Part shown: piece after piece, positions 46,794 through 59,039 of the stretch | Position numbering within the stretch: the stretch's first letter is position 1 | Layout: each line of letters opens with the position of its first letter | Assembly: GCA_036873135.1 (NCBI GenBank) | Contig: JAPTYO010000008.1 | Coordinates: 26,562,761-26,626,760 of the forward strand | Reading direction: 5' to 3' | Length of the DNA: 64,000 nt | Source: Clarkia xantiana subsp. parviflora | Taxonomy: Eukaryota; Streptophyta; Magnoliopsida; Myrtales; Onagraceae | Translations under genes and position numbers: made by a program | Notes under the pieces: model-generated | Seen by the model: only the letters and a program-made list of their open reading frames with translations | What the model was told of the DNA's origin: nothing | Database searches by the model: none

Positions 46794-46863
46794 AACATGC
46801 AACTCTCTTAATGCAACTCTCTTAATAGTTAATACAACCCACGTATATTTAGCAAATGTCGGA

Positions 46864-46914
<51 letters not shown>

Positions 46915-49200
46915 TAAATATAATATAACACTACATATTTAGGAAATTCAAATATTATTATAACATAAACATGCAAATCTGTTTATACTTTTTATAAAAT
47001 AGATACACACCGTACTTGGTTTTGGAAAAATATAAATTAATTAATTATTTTTCTTTTATCAATGTTAATATAAATGGGATGTCAAGCTAGACTAGAACAC
47101 GATGAGATTAAAGAGGGTGTCAAGCTAGACTAGAGCACGATGAGATTAGCATAGGCAACCGGTGACTTGGGAGGGCGGATGTCAATGTTATTAAACCCGA
47201 ACATAGGTTAATTCTAAAAAATTTTTGTAAAATTATTGTAGTTTTTCATCTGTCGTGATTTCGAAAGTTTTATAATATTAGTTATTAGAGCATAATTTTA
47301 TGATTGTACTAATACTTAATTTCCGTTTCTGTCGTAGAAATATTTTAAACGGCTCCTCATTTAATATTTTACCCTATGTTATAATATTATTAATAACAAT
47401 TTATTTATGGTGATGGTTTTCAGGCCAATCTCATAATTCAAATAACTATAGCATAAAGGTATGTGTCTTTTTTTACTATTTTTTTCTTTTTATTTTTGAT
47501 AGAAACATACCAAAAATCTGATATTTTTCTTGGTAGAATGAAAGCGGCTAAACGTGTTTATGCAGTATTTAGGGTTTAACCGGTTTGAAATAGTTTTTTT
47601 TTCCCTTAAGATCTATTGTATGTGTATTGTATTAGTTAATGTCTTATAATTAGGGAATATATCCAGCTGATATGGAGATTCTTTCCTTTGTTGGTTTCAG
47701 TGAGATGTTATTGCAGATGAAATGGGCAAAGTGGAAACATACCTGGTGCTGAAACGCAACGATCTCGGATTTTTGTGGCTTGCGAAACCATTAATCAAGA
47801 AATTGAACGATAAATCATGCACGGAATCCTTGATATTTATGGAATCAAGCTGATGTAATTTTGTGTAAATTTTAAAGATAATTTGCATTAATTTCTTTGA
47901 TTTTTTTCCTCTAATTTCTCACATTGTACTCAAGTTCCATGCAGTAATGAGATACCTTGAGATGAAAATTTTGAGTAAAGAGATTGTGGAATTCATCGAG
48001 TAGCATACTAGATACCACGAAAACTCATCTTAAGGTATGTATAGATCCTCATTTAATGTTTTATATAGATCCATCAAAATTAATCTCTATTTCTATATAA
48101 ATAATTTTTTTATTAATCTAATTAGTTTAATTTACTGATTTATGTATATATCTGATGATACGAACACGACAAGTAATTACATAGTGGCTCAAAACGGAGA
48201 GATGCCGATTTGATGTGTTTGACTTCGACCAGAAAACTTTCAACTGTGACTACTACGTACTTTTTGAATATAATTTTGTTAAAGAGAATATCATTTTATA
48301 TGTATACCTATTTAGAGAGAAAATATTTATTATAGGAACCATAATATATATGTATTATATATATATATGCTTTGAAAATATAAAGTATAAGTTTTGCATG
48401 AAACATAAATTAACACATCTTAAATTTTACATGTATGAAAAGTAAATGGGGATAAATAGGTGTTTGACACGTTGTAATATAATATTATATATTGGTAATA
48501 TTAGGACCCAGTATATTGAGTCGTTTACTACCGACCGACGTTAGATACAGTAACAATATGTTTTGATGTTTGGTTGTGCATGAATATATACCATACAAGT
48601 AATAATAAAAAATAATACTCCACTACTTGCTAACCCCGCGTAGCGTGCGGTGGTAAAAAAAGTCGAATTAAAAAAATTGAGTTTAGTATTAAAAAGTAAA
48701 ATTGTTGAAATTGAATTTGAGAAATACAAATAAATTGAATATGTTCATAAATATAATATTGGAAAAACACCTTGTGAGTAAAAACAAAATATTTAGATGA
48801 ATATAAGTTAAATATATTCTTGAGAAAACACAACTACTTATATAATATATATATACGCTTAAATTATATTAACTTTATAAAACATTTGATGATATATATT
48901 TTAGTTCTGGGCATACAATAAACATAAGATAGATACTAAACAAATGTATTTACACGTGTACGTAATATATGTTTACGTTCTGGCCATTTATTTTGTCAAA
49001 GTTGTTATTACACTTAATTATATTTACACTTAATTATATGGTCTTATGAGATATTTTGAATATGGTCTAATTATGAGATATTTTAAGTTGAGGAGTTATT
49101 GTTCTTATGTTTTTATTCCCTCTTTTATTTTTCTTTTTTATGTACCATAATAGAATAATTCAAACATATGCATTTCACTAAATATACATTTTTTTTTCTC
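45561..49200. other. AT-rich intergenic DNA with microsatellites and a short duplication
   Basis: No gene supported. (TA)n runs at about 46771-46795 and 46869-46908. A 38-bp duplication (GTCAAGCTAGACTAGA..) at 47081-47156. 45751-45860 has a second copy at 50194-50296. A hairpin CCGCACGCTACGCGGGG (minus, 48635-48651) followed by TTAGCAAGTAG may be a decayed Helitron end. Confidence 0.45.
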
Positions 49201-49245
49201 TCTTTTAAAACTCTCACCCGCGCGGTGCGCGGGACTTGCACCTAG
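49201..49245 (+). mobile_element. Helitron 3' terminus
   Basis: Hairpin CCCGCGCGGTGCGCGGG (49217-49233), spacer ACTTGCAC, then CTAG at 49242-49245 and T. The 5' end to the left was not identified. Confidence 0.55.
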
Positions 49246-49639
49246 TTATATATATATATGAATATGATTAATATTTGGATATGCTGACTATTATGTGGAC
49301 GGACTTGTCCTTTCGCGAGAAGAGTTTGGTTTGCATCTAGTTTAAGGTTGGGGGTTTAAGTAGATTTAGTTAGTTGATTGATTGGTTAGATGATTTGGGT
49401 AGCACTTTACTTTTGTATGCCGACTGTGATGTTTTTACGTATAAATGTATAGTGTTATGGGATATTTGGCTTGAACGGAATAATGTTTTGTTCCACGTCG
49501 TTACTCCTTCTATTGAGTCTGTTATGTCTTTTATTTCGAATGCTTGTAATGACTTTGTTCTTTCATGTTCGATCGGTTGTGACAGCGTCAGTAGGGCTCC
49601 ACTGCGGAGTCCAGGAACTAGATAGACAAACTTCTACCC

Positions 49640-50315
49640 CCAGGAATTCATGGATTATGTTGGATCCTTTCCGAGCTAGGGAGTCGGATCCTGGTAGTGA
49701 CGACGGAAGAATGCCTCGGGTCGCTCCTACTTCGGGTCCTTGCACGTGCCGGACTCGTGCGTCTCCGTATTCCTGCAAGAGGGGCAGTATCGCACACCAC
49801 GCAAGGGGGAAGAGGGGGGGTGGAGTGCGATGAACCCTCTCCGAAGCTCAAGTCAGGACTTTTAGAGAGAGAAAGTAAGAGAGAGGGCAGAGCTTCCGCT
49901 GTCAACTTCCGAATTAGCTTTCAAATGAATGATCAAGGCCTTTATTTATAGGAAACCTTGGAATCAAACCGGGTTTTGAACGGTCCGACGTCGGATCAAT
50001 GCAAAGTATGAACCGAGCGTAGACGGGAGTAAAGCTGACATCGGGAGGGTTCGCACGTGCGGTGTTTGCGTAGGGGTTCACATGTCAATAATAGGAGGAA
50101 TCCGGACCATCCCGAGGTATCGCGAGGATCCCGGGAGGTCCGGAATAACGGGACAAGTCCGGATTGTCCTACAATCCTGACCGGCTCCGGATTGTAAAAT
50201 GGACGACATTTTTCATACAAATATATATATAAGACGAGCGTATGTTCAAAAACGGTGGTGATAATTCATTCAGCTAATATATACATTTAATAAGCTCCAG
50301 GAATTCATGGATTAT
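49640..50315. mobile_element. Truncated LTR plus filler DNA inside the LINE remnant, flanked by a 19-bp repeat
   Basis: CCAGGAATTCATGGATTAT occurs at 49640-49658 and 50297-50315. Between lies a minus-strand LTR (TGTTGGATCC at 49658 is its end, minus TATA CCTATAAATAAAGG near 49945, core motif at 49835-49853) that stops abruptly at 50193 without the expected TGATGG start. 50194-50296 is a copy of 45751-45860. Confidence 0.7.
50194..50296. repeat. Filler segment copied from 45751-45860
   Basis: Both copies read AAAATGGAC-ACATTTTTCATAC, a TA run, GACGAGCG, and AAAACGGTGGTGATAATTCA continuing to AATAAGCT. They differ by a few bases and by TA-run length. Confidence 0.85.
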
Positions 50316-50786
50316 ACTTGTTGATGGGCGGTACGTGAAGATAGGTTCCGAGTGTTTGGAGATGCAGTTCTTTTGGATCCTTTTGGTGGTATTATAGCTA
50401 TATTAGTGTGTAAGGCGTTTGGAGATGACCCCTTTTGGCTAAAGGCTTGGCTTGCAGAACGAGAGTGTTGTTAGCAAGGTCGTCGAATCGTGATGTTCAT
50501 TGGTTAATATCAGATTCCTCGATTTTGTTATCATCGGTTGCATCCACTTCCTGAGCTGATCCCGCCTTCTTTGTTCGGGATTTTGTCGGATATTAGATCA
50601 CTTACTTGATGTTCCTTTGTTAAAGCTCAGTTTCGCTTCGAGAGCTGTTGTTTCAATTTCGCATAATGTCGTAGCAATAGTGGCCAATTCAGATATTGAG
50701 GGTACTTGGTTTTACCTTCATATTCCGCATTAATTGTTGTCTTAGTATTGTATTTCTGGTTTATGATGTATATATGGATGACCGTT

Positions 50787-50787
<1 letters not shown>

Positions 50788-50838
<51 letters not shown>
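50788..50838. repeat. (TA)n microsatellite
   Basis: About 25 consecutive TA units at the 3' edge of the LINE remnant. Confidence 0.9.
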
Positions 50839-50839
<1 letters not shown>

Positions 50840-50842
<3 letters not shown>

Positions 50843-51555
50843 CAAAGAAATTAATTATTATGATGAATTGGGAAATGAACGGCGGAGAATAAATAAAATG
50901 CTTCTAGCTAGCTAGCTAGTTCAATTTCCAACGTGGGGCTCCGCTCAATTTCATGTGCGTAACCCGTCCATCATCTATCGAGCATTTCGTTCAGAATAAT
51001 AATACACTATAAATAAGTAATAAAGGAACATATTTATTTGTTTGGTTAAATTTTAAATTTGTATTATATTAATTTAATTCATTCGACCATCCTACCGTCT
51101 ATAATAACTATTTTTACTTATACCAAAGAATCTAAACATAATCTTAATATGTAAACATAATTTTTTTAAATATTAAATTTAAATTCTAAAGAGTAATAAC
51201 GAAATAAAAAAGAAAAAGAAAGAAAAAAAAGAGAGTCTAAGATCGGCATTCGCTTAAATGGACCCAGGTAGGATGCGACATTGGCTAGGGTTAACCTAGG
51301 TGAGGTCGCCTGACCTGAGTGCAATGGCTGGGTCCAATTGACCCCAATGGTTAAATTGGTTCAATTGACCATTGGGTCTAGTCAAGACCGAACTCTAGCA
51401 TGCGTCCAATTGATCCGACCTAGACTCCTCCCTTTTTTCATTTTTCGTTTATTAAATAATGAATTCGTAAAATATTATTTAATATTTTATTTATTAATTA
51501 CTTGTTCATTAGAAAAAAAACATTCATACTTTTCTTCTTAATGTAATTAATTTAA
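50840..51555. other. Intergenic DNA
   Basis: AT-rich ends around a more GC-rich part (51240-51420) with repeated CAATTGACC / GGTCCAATTG motifs. No gene seen. Confidence 0.35.
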
Positions 51556-51560
51556 ATTGT

Positions 51561-52959
51561 TGTAAAAACTCGATTTTGACCCGGACATAACGTCGCTACA
51601 CATGATGCGTCATTTCCAGATATGTCAAGGCACGAAGTTTAAATAAAATGCTCACGCGCATATTCATAATAAATAAATATATATTTGTAAAATATCTCGG
51701 ATATATTCGAAATATTTACAAAATATAATAGTTATTTATCTGTAAGATTCTACAGGTATTATCTCCTATTATTTAGGGATAATTATCTGTAAGGTATTTA
51801 TCCGTAGGAATTTATCTGTAAGTTATTTATCATTTTAATATTTAGGAAATCATATATGTAATCTAGATTAGTTTTATTATAAATAGGGGTCTAGTTCTAC
51901 ATGTAAAACACACACAAAAAACACTACAACAACAATGAGAGATTATTCAATGGAACGGATCTACCACGTGGCGCTGACGTGGTAGGCCTTCAGCCAATAA
52001 TCTCGTGCCATGTGTTGGTAGACCCTCGACCAATAATCTCGTGCCATGTCTTAAGAGAGAGAATTTAATACTACACATGGCCCAATTTTATTGGCTGAAG
52101 GCCTACCACGTCAGCGCCATGTGGTAGATCCGTTCTATTGAATAATCTCTCAAACAACTATAATACATTATTTTCTCGGAATCCGTGCGATTTTTGTCTC
52201 TTAGTGCATAAAAAAGTTTTTTCTTTCTTTCCTTCTTCTGGCTGTTCCCACTGTGGATCTCGCCCTCCGGTCGCCGGCGACTGACGAAGCTCCACTGCGC
52301 CCCTCCGTAGTGTCCTCCGTTCGCCTGGCCTCGCTGCGACGACCTCCGGACCTCTCAGTTCTTCGCCGCCATCCCTCTCGTTCAGGCTCAGATCCGACGA
52401 AGACCAAGATCTTAGACCCCAGTCCCTTTGCCGCCCCGATCGTTGCTCCGTCGTGCCGCCCAGTCCCGTCCGCCGCTGCTCCCTACCTCCCGCAGTCGTC
52501 AACGTACCCCTCCATCTCACTGCGTTGTGGAGTTCCCATGTCGCCGTCCGCAGGTGAGTCCTTCCCCTGTTTTTGTTTTGTTTTTTTTTTTTAAATTTCA
52601 TTATTTATTATTAATAGTTTGCTTTATTATTTATTATTATTAATATGTTGTTTTGTTTATTATTATTATATTTTATTGTTGTTCATACTTAGAATCGATT
52701 TATAATTGATTAACAATAAAGTTGGCAAGTTAAGTGAATTGAGTACCAAATGAGCGTAGTTAAGAATTATATTTTTATTCGTAACAGAACCCCTGAACTT
52801 GAATTTATGATCGTAGACCGATTTTATACCTACGTGTTTAATTAGTTACTCACTTAGGTAATTTAGGATTCTAGTTAGTCTTAAATAACTAGTGGCGACT
52901 CTTTTCAAAATGTATCGTTTTCAAAACGTTATCGCCGTAGGCTAGATTTAGGTCTAACA
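51561..52959 (+). mobile_element. Solo LTR with 5-bp target duplication ATTGT
   Basis: It starts TGTAAAAACTCGATTTTGAC at 51561 and ends GGTCTAACA at 52959. ATTGT precedes (51556-51560) and follows (52960-52964) exactly. A TATAAATAGGGG promoter is at about 51880 in plus orientation. The GC-rich part 52250-52560 is the transcribed leader of the LTR, so the Arg/Pro-rich frames there are not genes. No primer-binding site or interior follows, hence a solo LTR from unequal recombination. A MITE (51937-52151) sits inside it. Confidence 0.85.
51937..52151. mobile_element. MITE (215 bp) nested in the solo LTR
   Basis: Left GAGAGATTATTCAATGGAAC and inverted right GAGAGATTATTCAATAGAAC pair for about 66 bp, including GGATCTACCAC and GGCGCTGACGTGGTAGG. 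The core repeats CCAATAATCTCGTGCCATGT twice (about 51996 and 52030). TIR length suggests a Mutator-like MITE; the flanks give no clean 9-bp duplication. Confidence 0.8.
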
Positions 52960-53239
52960 ATTGTAATTTAATAAATTTTAAATTATTTTGAGATTTATTC
53001 ATTAATTGAAAAAAGTATGCATTTCTCTAAATATAAATTTTCCATAATTTTTTTTATTTATAAAATTTGCCAAATTTTCCGTATATTATAATGAGAGTTA
53101 TAATTGGGAGAATATTTCTATAATTTTTGTTCTCTTCATTCTCATCGTATATATTTTTACATAATCCAAATAATGTATTTCATATTCTTTATCATCATGT
53201 TAATTGAATTCTCTATTATATATTGGTCATTCTTTATTA

Positions 53240-54110
53240 GTCATTCCAAACACCGAAGGGAAGTCACTACTCCGACAAACTCTCTCGCCGGCGATGAGCA
53301 TGGAGCTCCTTCTCCTGCATATGCCTAAGCCTAAGCCTAAGCTAAAGCCGGAAGCCCCACCATAGCGGATGGCCTTGTTCAACCTCGCCTTCACCCCATT
53401 CTCTGCATCCGTCTCGCCAAATCGCGAAATCCGCCTCACCCCCACCACCCCCGAGCCCGCACAAAGACCCCCCCACCTCCACCACAACCACCCCCACACG
53501 TTCCCGCGCGCGTCAACGCGTCCGCACACGCCCCCACGCGCCGCCACATGCGCCTCCGCACGCGCTCTACGCGCCTCACACGCGCTCCACACGCGCGTGC
53601 TCCGCCCACGCTCCTACTGCAGCGGCGCGTGCATACCACGCGCCGCCTTGCGCATGGACACGCGCCGGGACGTGAATCCACGCGCCGCCACGGCCCACCT
53701 TCACCCCCAAATGTCGTGCGCCGATCGGCTTCGTCCCTCCACACGCTGTCGTGGATGCTGTTCACCGTTTTAAGCTCAAACTCGACTATATCTTGGCGGT
53801 ACAGCCTACTACCCTACGCCATCTACCCCTTCCAGCTGAACCCATGGTTCGTCAGAACCAACACTTCGTTCTCAGGACAAGCCACCGCATGATATTTACC
53901 CTTCTGGGTACCCACGATACGACCGTGTCAGCGGTCGATCTCATTTCCTTCTCCTAACAGAGAAGCATAGCACTTCTTTGACATCCCCGACGTGCGGTAG
54001 TCCTTTGCGGATGTTCCACAGGCAGGGGTGCTTCAGTAGACTGGCTTCGTCTAGCCCCTACCACTTAGAGTGGGTATTTGCAGTCTTTCATCAATTTATT
54101 TTATGTAAAT
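53240..54110 (+). mobile_element. Repeat family copy 2, inverted relative to copy 1
   Basis: Matches the minus strand of 9356-8510: ACCGAAGGGAAGTCACT, CTCTCTCGCCGG, GCCTAAGCCTAAGCC, then the CG-rich Pro/Arg region, TGCTGTTCACCGTTTT, ATCTACCCCTTCCAGCTGAA, CCCCTACCACTTAGA. It lacks about 340 bp present in copy 1 after CCACTTAGA and rejoins at AGTGGGTATTT. The frame with TEGKSLL, PKPKPK and LFNLAFTPFSA is kept but broken by a stop after EAPP. The class is unknown. Confidence 0.6.
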
Positions 54111-55860
54111 CAACCTGTTTTTTTTTTTTTTCATTCTTAATTTGATTGCTTTTCTCCGCCAAAGACTATTTTTTTTCCCCAACCATATATACACATCTAT
54201 GTTCTCCGATTCATGGGCAATTTAATAAAGAGTGCCCTCCATCAACTGCTTGTGCAACACATCATCTCATTCATTATGGACACATTAATTAGGTGTTATT
54301 AACTTACCTACCTATTAATCTTCACTAATTAATATAACGAGAAAATATAAGGAAACATTCTTTCTAAAGTTGAAAAAATAGTAATAATTTCGACGAGTCT
54401 AATCCCACAAGCTGATTTGATTAGCTTAGTTGATTCATGTGCCCTGAGAAATCTCACATTATTAATTCGGATTTAGGGTTTGAAAAATATATTATTATAC
54501 TATAAAGGCAGATAGAACAATAAGATACAGAAAGGACCTCCCTAATTAAGGGCAGGCTATTTAATTTATCATATGAAGTTGTACGGGTGCGAGACTACGT
54601 GTGTATTAACTCACGATAATGTGATTCTTATTACTTCACTCACTAATATTGCGGTACGTAGTACACATTGTAATGCATACCTCTCCACCCAAGAACAATA
54701 TATATGTGGTTGATGAGCTATTAATTAGGAACTTATTTTTATGAGGCTCCACTAATTTTATTCAAGCTTTGTTCACACGTGAAGTTGGTAATCTGCTTTT
54801 GTCCAATTAATCAATCAATCCTAATATTTTGTCAGTCGATTATATATATTCAACTTTTGGTGCATATATTATATATCTCTCTATCTAGCTTTGTATGGAT
54901 GTGTGCATGCGCATTTAATTTTCTATAAACTTTTGTAGCCCAGTATCCTTATTAGAAATGAAGGATGAATTAATTAAAGCATGCCATGTAGGTCTAAAAA
55001 GTTCAACTAACTATTATAACAAGGTTACGTCTCTCCAGTATGAATATATAATAAATAATAAATGACAAAAAAGTTGGCATAAGTTATTAATGTCGACATG
55101 GAAATGGTTCTATTCTAATTTCTAATAAATAAACATTATTCATGGTGTACGTACCTCATGTTTCTCGACCTCCAGCTTGCTTTCATTACTTAAAGTCGTC
55201 GTCTAACACACACTACCAATTCTATATATATATATATATACATACACTAGCTAGCAGCATTATATAATCAAGATGCTCGATCGATTTGCACCCCATTATT
55301 CATACGTCATCTTTAGATATGGTTTTTCAGAATTGCATCAACCCCGCCGCAATCGACAGAGGTTGACAATATTAAATATTAGTAATTTTGTAGCCACGCA
55401 AATAGGTAAAATTTGAAAATAAATATAGATTCTATTAATTAATTTATTAGCTTAAACTTTCGAATTAGTGATCTGATCAAATGGAATTTCAATCTGCTTA
55501 TATATTCAAACCACCGTATAATAATAAGTCAAAATATGTTTATCATAACCCACTTCATATAAGAAGTACTATAATCTACTAGTAACTACGTTGTTTCTTA
55601 ATTAAAAAAATAAAAATAATATCGCAACAATCAATTTACTTAATCAATGCAATTCTACATGCCCTTATTCGGAGATGAGATAACGTTATTTTTAATGATT
55701 TCTGTCATTAGAAATTACAATACAGCAATGCCTAGCTAAATTAGTTGTTCGGCCGACTTATATATAGTAGAGTCACTATTACGCTTTCTTATTGTTCTAG
55801 CTAGCCCTTCTTTTTGTTCATACAAAAATGTTGACGAACACAATATGAACTCATTTCTGA
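54111..55860. other. AT-rich intergenic DNA
   Basis: No gene. A T-run at about 54117-54132 and a (TA)n at about 55225-55240. Nothing else recognised. Confidence 0.4.
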
Positions 55861-55909
55861 GCCGTCGACTAGATTACAAAAAAAAAAAAAAAAAAAAGCC
55901 GTCGACTAC
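55861..55909 (+). mobile_element. Micro-retroposon footprint (27 bp) with 11-bp target duplication
   Basis: GCCGTCGACTA at 55861-55871 and 55899-55909 flank GATTAC followed by a run of 21 or so A. The structure fits target-primed insertion of a poly(A) tail with six bases of the element's 3' end. Confidence 0.68.
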
Positions 55910-58290
55910 CAATATAATATAAACTAACTAATCAGGGCACCTATTAGCACTAGACACCTATTGACATATATAATTAACATGTGTTTTTATTTAACCAGCT
56001 CATCTCGTGTCAACTTGTCGACAACACAAGGACATCCTTGTCACTTAAATGCTGAGAATATAAGCTACAATGTAACTACGATATTAATCTTTAATTATTT
56101 TTTTGTCCTTTTTTTTTTCTTCTTGTTGCCATGCTGTTTAATCTCCTTTTCTTCAAAATGTACGTTGACAACTATCAAGGGTTTAATTAGTTTATCACTA
56201 ATTCCTCTTTCCTACTTACCACTTAATGACAATTATGTTAACTAATTAATTAAGCTTGATTATGCATTATATAGGTGATATATGAGGGGAGCGGTATAAT
56301 CCTAGCTAGCTATAGGCCTTGCATTATCACAACAACCATATCAACATGTTGGGTAAATGAATAAGGAACAGAAAATAGGGAATAATGAATGAGACGGACG
56401 GTCATTCTTTATTAGGGAATGCTTTATAATGGTTATTCCAGGTTTAGTAATTTTATTCAAAACCTTATTTATAATTAAATATTTTAATCATAGTCATAAA
56501 TTCTTACAAACAATGCTGTATATGTGGTTGATGAAATTTGCTCTAGTGTATGCTTATAATGTTCATGATCCAATGCTTTACTTCATCAATTAATTAACAA
56601 TACCATATCAATATAAAATAATCATCCGAGTCCCCATTGGAAAATTTTAATGAGATTTATTGATGCGGGCAGAATTGATTAATTCCGCAATTTTGAGAAT
56701 TTTGCGATTTCTAGTCTCAGACTTTCAACTGTCGGATTTTGGCGCGTGGATAGTGTTTTTCGGGCGGAAACAACTTTTAGATCAAAATTCACTGCTACGA
56801 CGTGAGCTGCACTACTTTTCGGCCAAATTCTATCGTTTCAAGGCGTAAAATCGCATTTTAATGTTATTTTGGGTTACTTTTGTAATTTTCAGTTTATTAG
56901 GACTTGGTTGTTTTTTCAGGTTATTTCCTAGGGTTAGAATTTTCTTTTACAGTATTTAAGACAAGAAAAATGCTAAAACATGCGAATAGAAACCTACAAC
57001 TTACATGCAAAGGTTCAAACTGATCCTCATTAAAATAATGAGTCTCTTTAAATTAATTGTAGAAAAACATTCATTTCCAATACTATTAACTATTGCAATA
57101 ATGTTACTAAATAATTTAATTTTGAATTCCTACCTCATTTTTGCTTAGGTCAAAAATAATTTCTACTAAGAAATAAATATATTTTTATATAAAAATATTA
57201 TACGAGTGTCATTAGTTTTTTTTTGTTTTTTCTTCTAAGAATTCGTTAGACACGGTGAACCTAGATGATAAGTGTTCACTTGTCTTCTAGGGTTCAACAT
57301 GCCCTCTAGGGTTCACCATGTTCAATAGAGTTTAGAATGAAACAACAAAACAAGTGACACGAATATTTGTATATAAATATATTTTTTGAATCAAATACAT
57401 GTATTATCAATTTTTTTTATTAAATTAAAATAGTATGCAACACACAAATAATAATTAATATTAGTATAATATTACTCTAATTACACGAATATTCATTGGT
57501 TGTTGAAGTAAAAGAGACAACTCCATACGTTAAAACATATAATTTTATATTCTAAATATTTAACACCTAAGTAAAAAATTGAAATACTAGAAGAAGAATT
57601 CTCTTAAGATTAAATCCTTTACTTTGATGGATGTTGAATTTGGTCACTTCCGCATGCTAGTCGAATGTTTGTTTCGCACTGTATAGAATTGCTCTTAAGA
57701 CAATAGTAGCCGTCGTTTACATTCAGTTTTATGATATATGAGAAAATCGATGTTTTTCCTTAACCCTGTGTCTGATTTCATTATTCTTTCAATTTCTGCG
57801 CGTTTATCTTCTATCAGGCTACATCATTTTATCTTTTTAAGAAAAAAAAAACCACAGTAGACCAAAATAATTGAATTATTCTGATTGTTAGAGCTACCAT
57901 TTTAGTTGAAAAGTGCAAAAGGAGTGAAAAAAATGACAGTCTAAAATACAGTCGAGTTAATTTCAACTCGATTTCTCAGCTATTAGATTATGAGAGAGAA
58001 TAAATTAAAATTCATGAGAAATAAAAAAAAAATTATACATTTCAAGATGGAATAATCTAATAGCTGATAAATTAAATTGAAATACACTCGAACCGAGAAA
58101 AAAATGTTCATTAAGAAAAGTTAATGATTAGAGTTAGAGTAGTTGCTTTTGGTGTCATCCTATAAACGTATGAATCTTCTTTCGAAGATACTGCTCCAAT
58201 GATTGAGCTCCACGTTACAATATTTGACCAATCAAATCATTTGCCAAGGGCAAGATGTAGAACACACAACTATAGAATATGTTGTTGGTG
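55910..58290. other. Intergenic DNA, mostly AT-rich
   Basis: No gene supported. 56650-56960 is more balanced and ends CAGTATTTAAG, possibly an old LTR piece. An inverted repeat lies at 57963-58075 (CTCGATTTCTCAGCTATTAG against CTAATAGCTGATAAATT). Confidence 0.35.
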
Positions 58291-58297
58291 GATATTG

Positions 58298-58936
58298 TTA
58301 ATAATTAAAATACACAAACTCGCGAAACCGATCTTCCTCTGATATTGAAAGCGATAAAAACACCGGAGTAGAACCAATGAGTACTTCCAGGAGTACCACT
58401 GACATAATACCCGAATCCCAGACACGGATAGCGCTGGGGGCAAGATTCACGGGAGAATTCCGGAAAAACCGGAAAAGTTCGATGAGATCATCACAATAGG
58501 GGAAGCGTAACCCGTATCGAATCTGGGAAGTAAACACTACAACCTTCTCCTCCTGGGGCACTGTCACAGTCTCTCTAGTATTCTTCAGAGATGGAAGGAA
58601 GGAAGGAAGGAAGGGGTATAAGGGTTCTTCTAAGGGACTAACGTCACCTAACTCAACATGCTCGTTATAGTCACTCCGACCTAAATGGTTCCCCGACAGT
58701 GGCGCAAGACCTAACTCGAAAGCAGTAGGAAATTCCAAACTTGAGATAGACTCCGACTCAGAAAAATATTCAAACTCAGCATCTGACTCAAAACTTGACT
58801 CTGAGCTAACATCGGGAAAGAAAGTAAGGCGACAAATAGAGGGGATGAAAAATGTACTCATCCTGCGAAGAATGTAGCGCCGTTGCAAAGTCCGAGTTTT
58901 GGGGCACCACCACGAGTATAATACCTGCCATATCAA
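58298..58936 (-). pseudogene. Antisense gene of element D, N-terminal part, decayed
   Basis: Minus strand, opposite to the adjoining plus-strand LTR. From the ATG at 58861 it reads MSTFFIPSICRLTFF, then an acidic/Ser-rich region (SSESSFESDAEFEYFSESES), a GGAA-repeat-encoded PFLPSFLPSL, and FTSQIRYGLRFPYCDDLIEL with SPVNLAPSAIRVWD. This matches in order the genes at 3889 and 28762 (GLRFPFCPELEE; GLCFPYCPDLVD). A shifted frame follows after RVWD, and the frame ends at 58298. The C-terminal coiled-coil part is absent. Confidence 0.6.
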
Positions 58937-59039
58937 GCTAAGTATCAGAACAGGAGCAATTCCCTGGGTAAGCTCGGAAATAGTCTGACGTCGACATATC
59001 GACAGCTATGTCATATAACAATCAACGAGCAACAATCAA

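Larger units (their letters stand above)
49260..50740 (+). pseudogene. LINE ORF2 C-terminal (RNase H) remnant, split by an LTR insertion
   Basis: Before the insertion, 49374-49625 reads CIVLWDIWLERNNVLFHVVT, the W-x-IW-x-RN motif common before the RNase H domain of plant LINE ORF2. After it, from 50297, frames carry DRFRVFGDAVLLDPFGGIIA and DPFWLKAWLAER, an RVT_3-type RNase H. Stops and frame changes are frequent (for example near 50470). The tail runs into a long (TA)n at 50790. The insertion occupies 49658-50296. Not functional. Confidence 0.6.

Noticed and set aside
48635..48660. GC hairpin on the minus strand followed by TTAGCAAGTAG
   Set aside because: No CTRR end at the expected distance; may be decayed, not called as an element.
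52158..52643. Long Arg/Pro-rich frames on both strands
   Set aside because: They lie in the GC-rich leader part of a solo LTR with clear target duplications and overlap one another on both strands; composition explains them.
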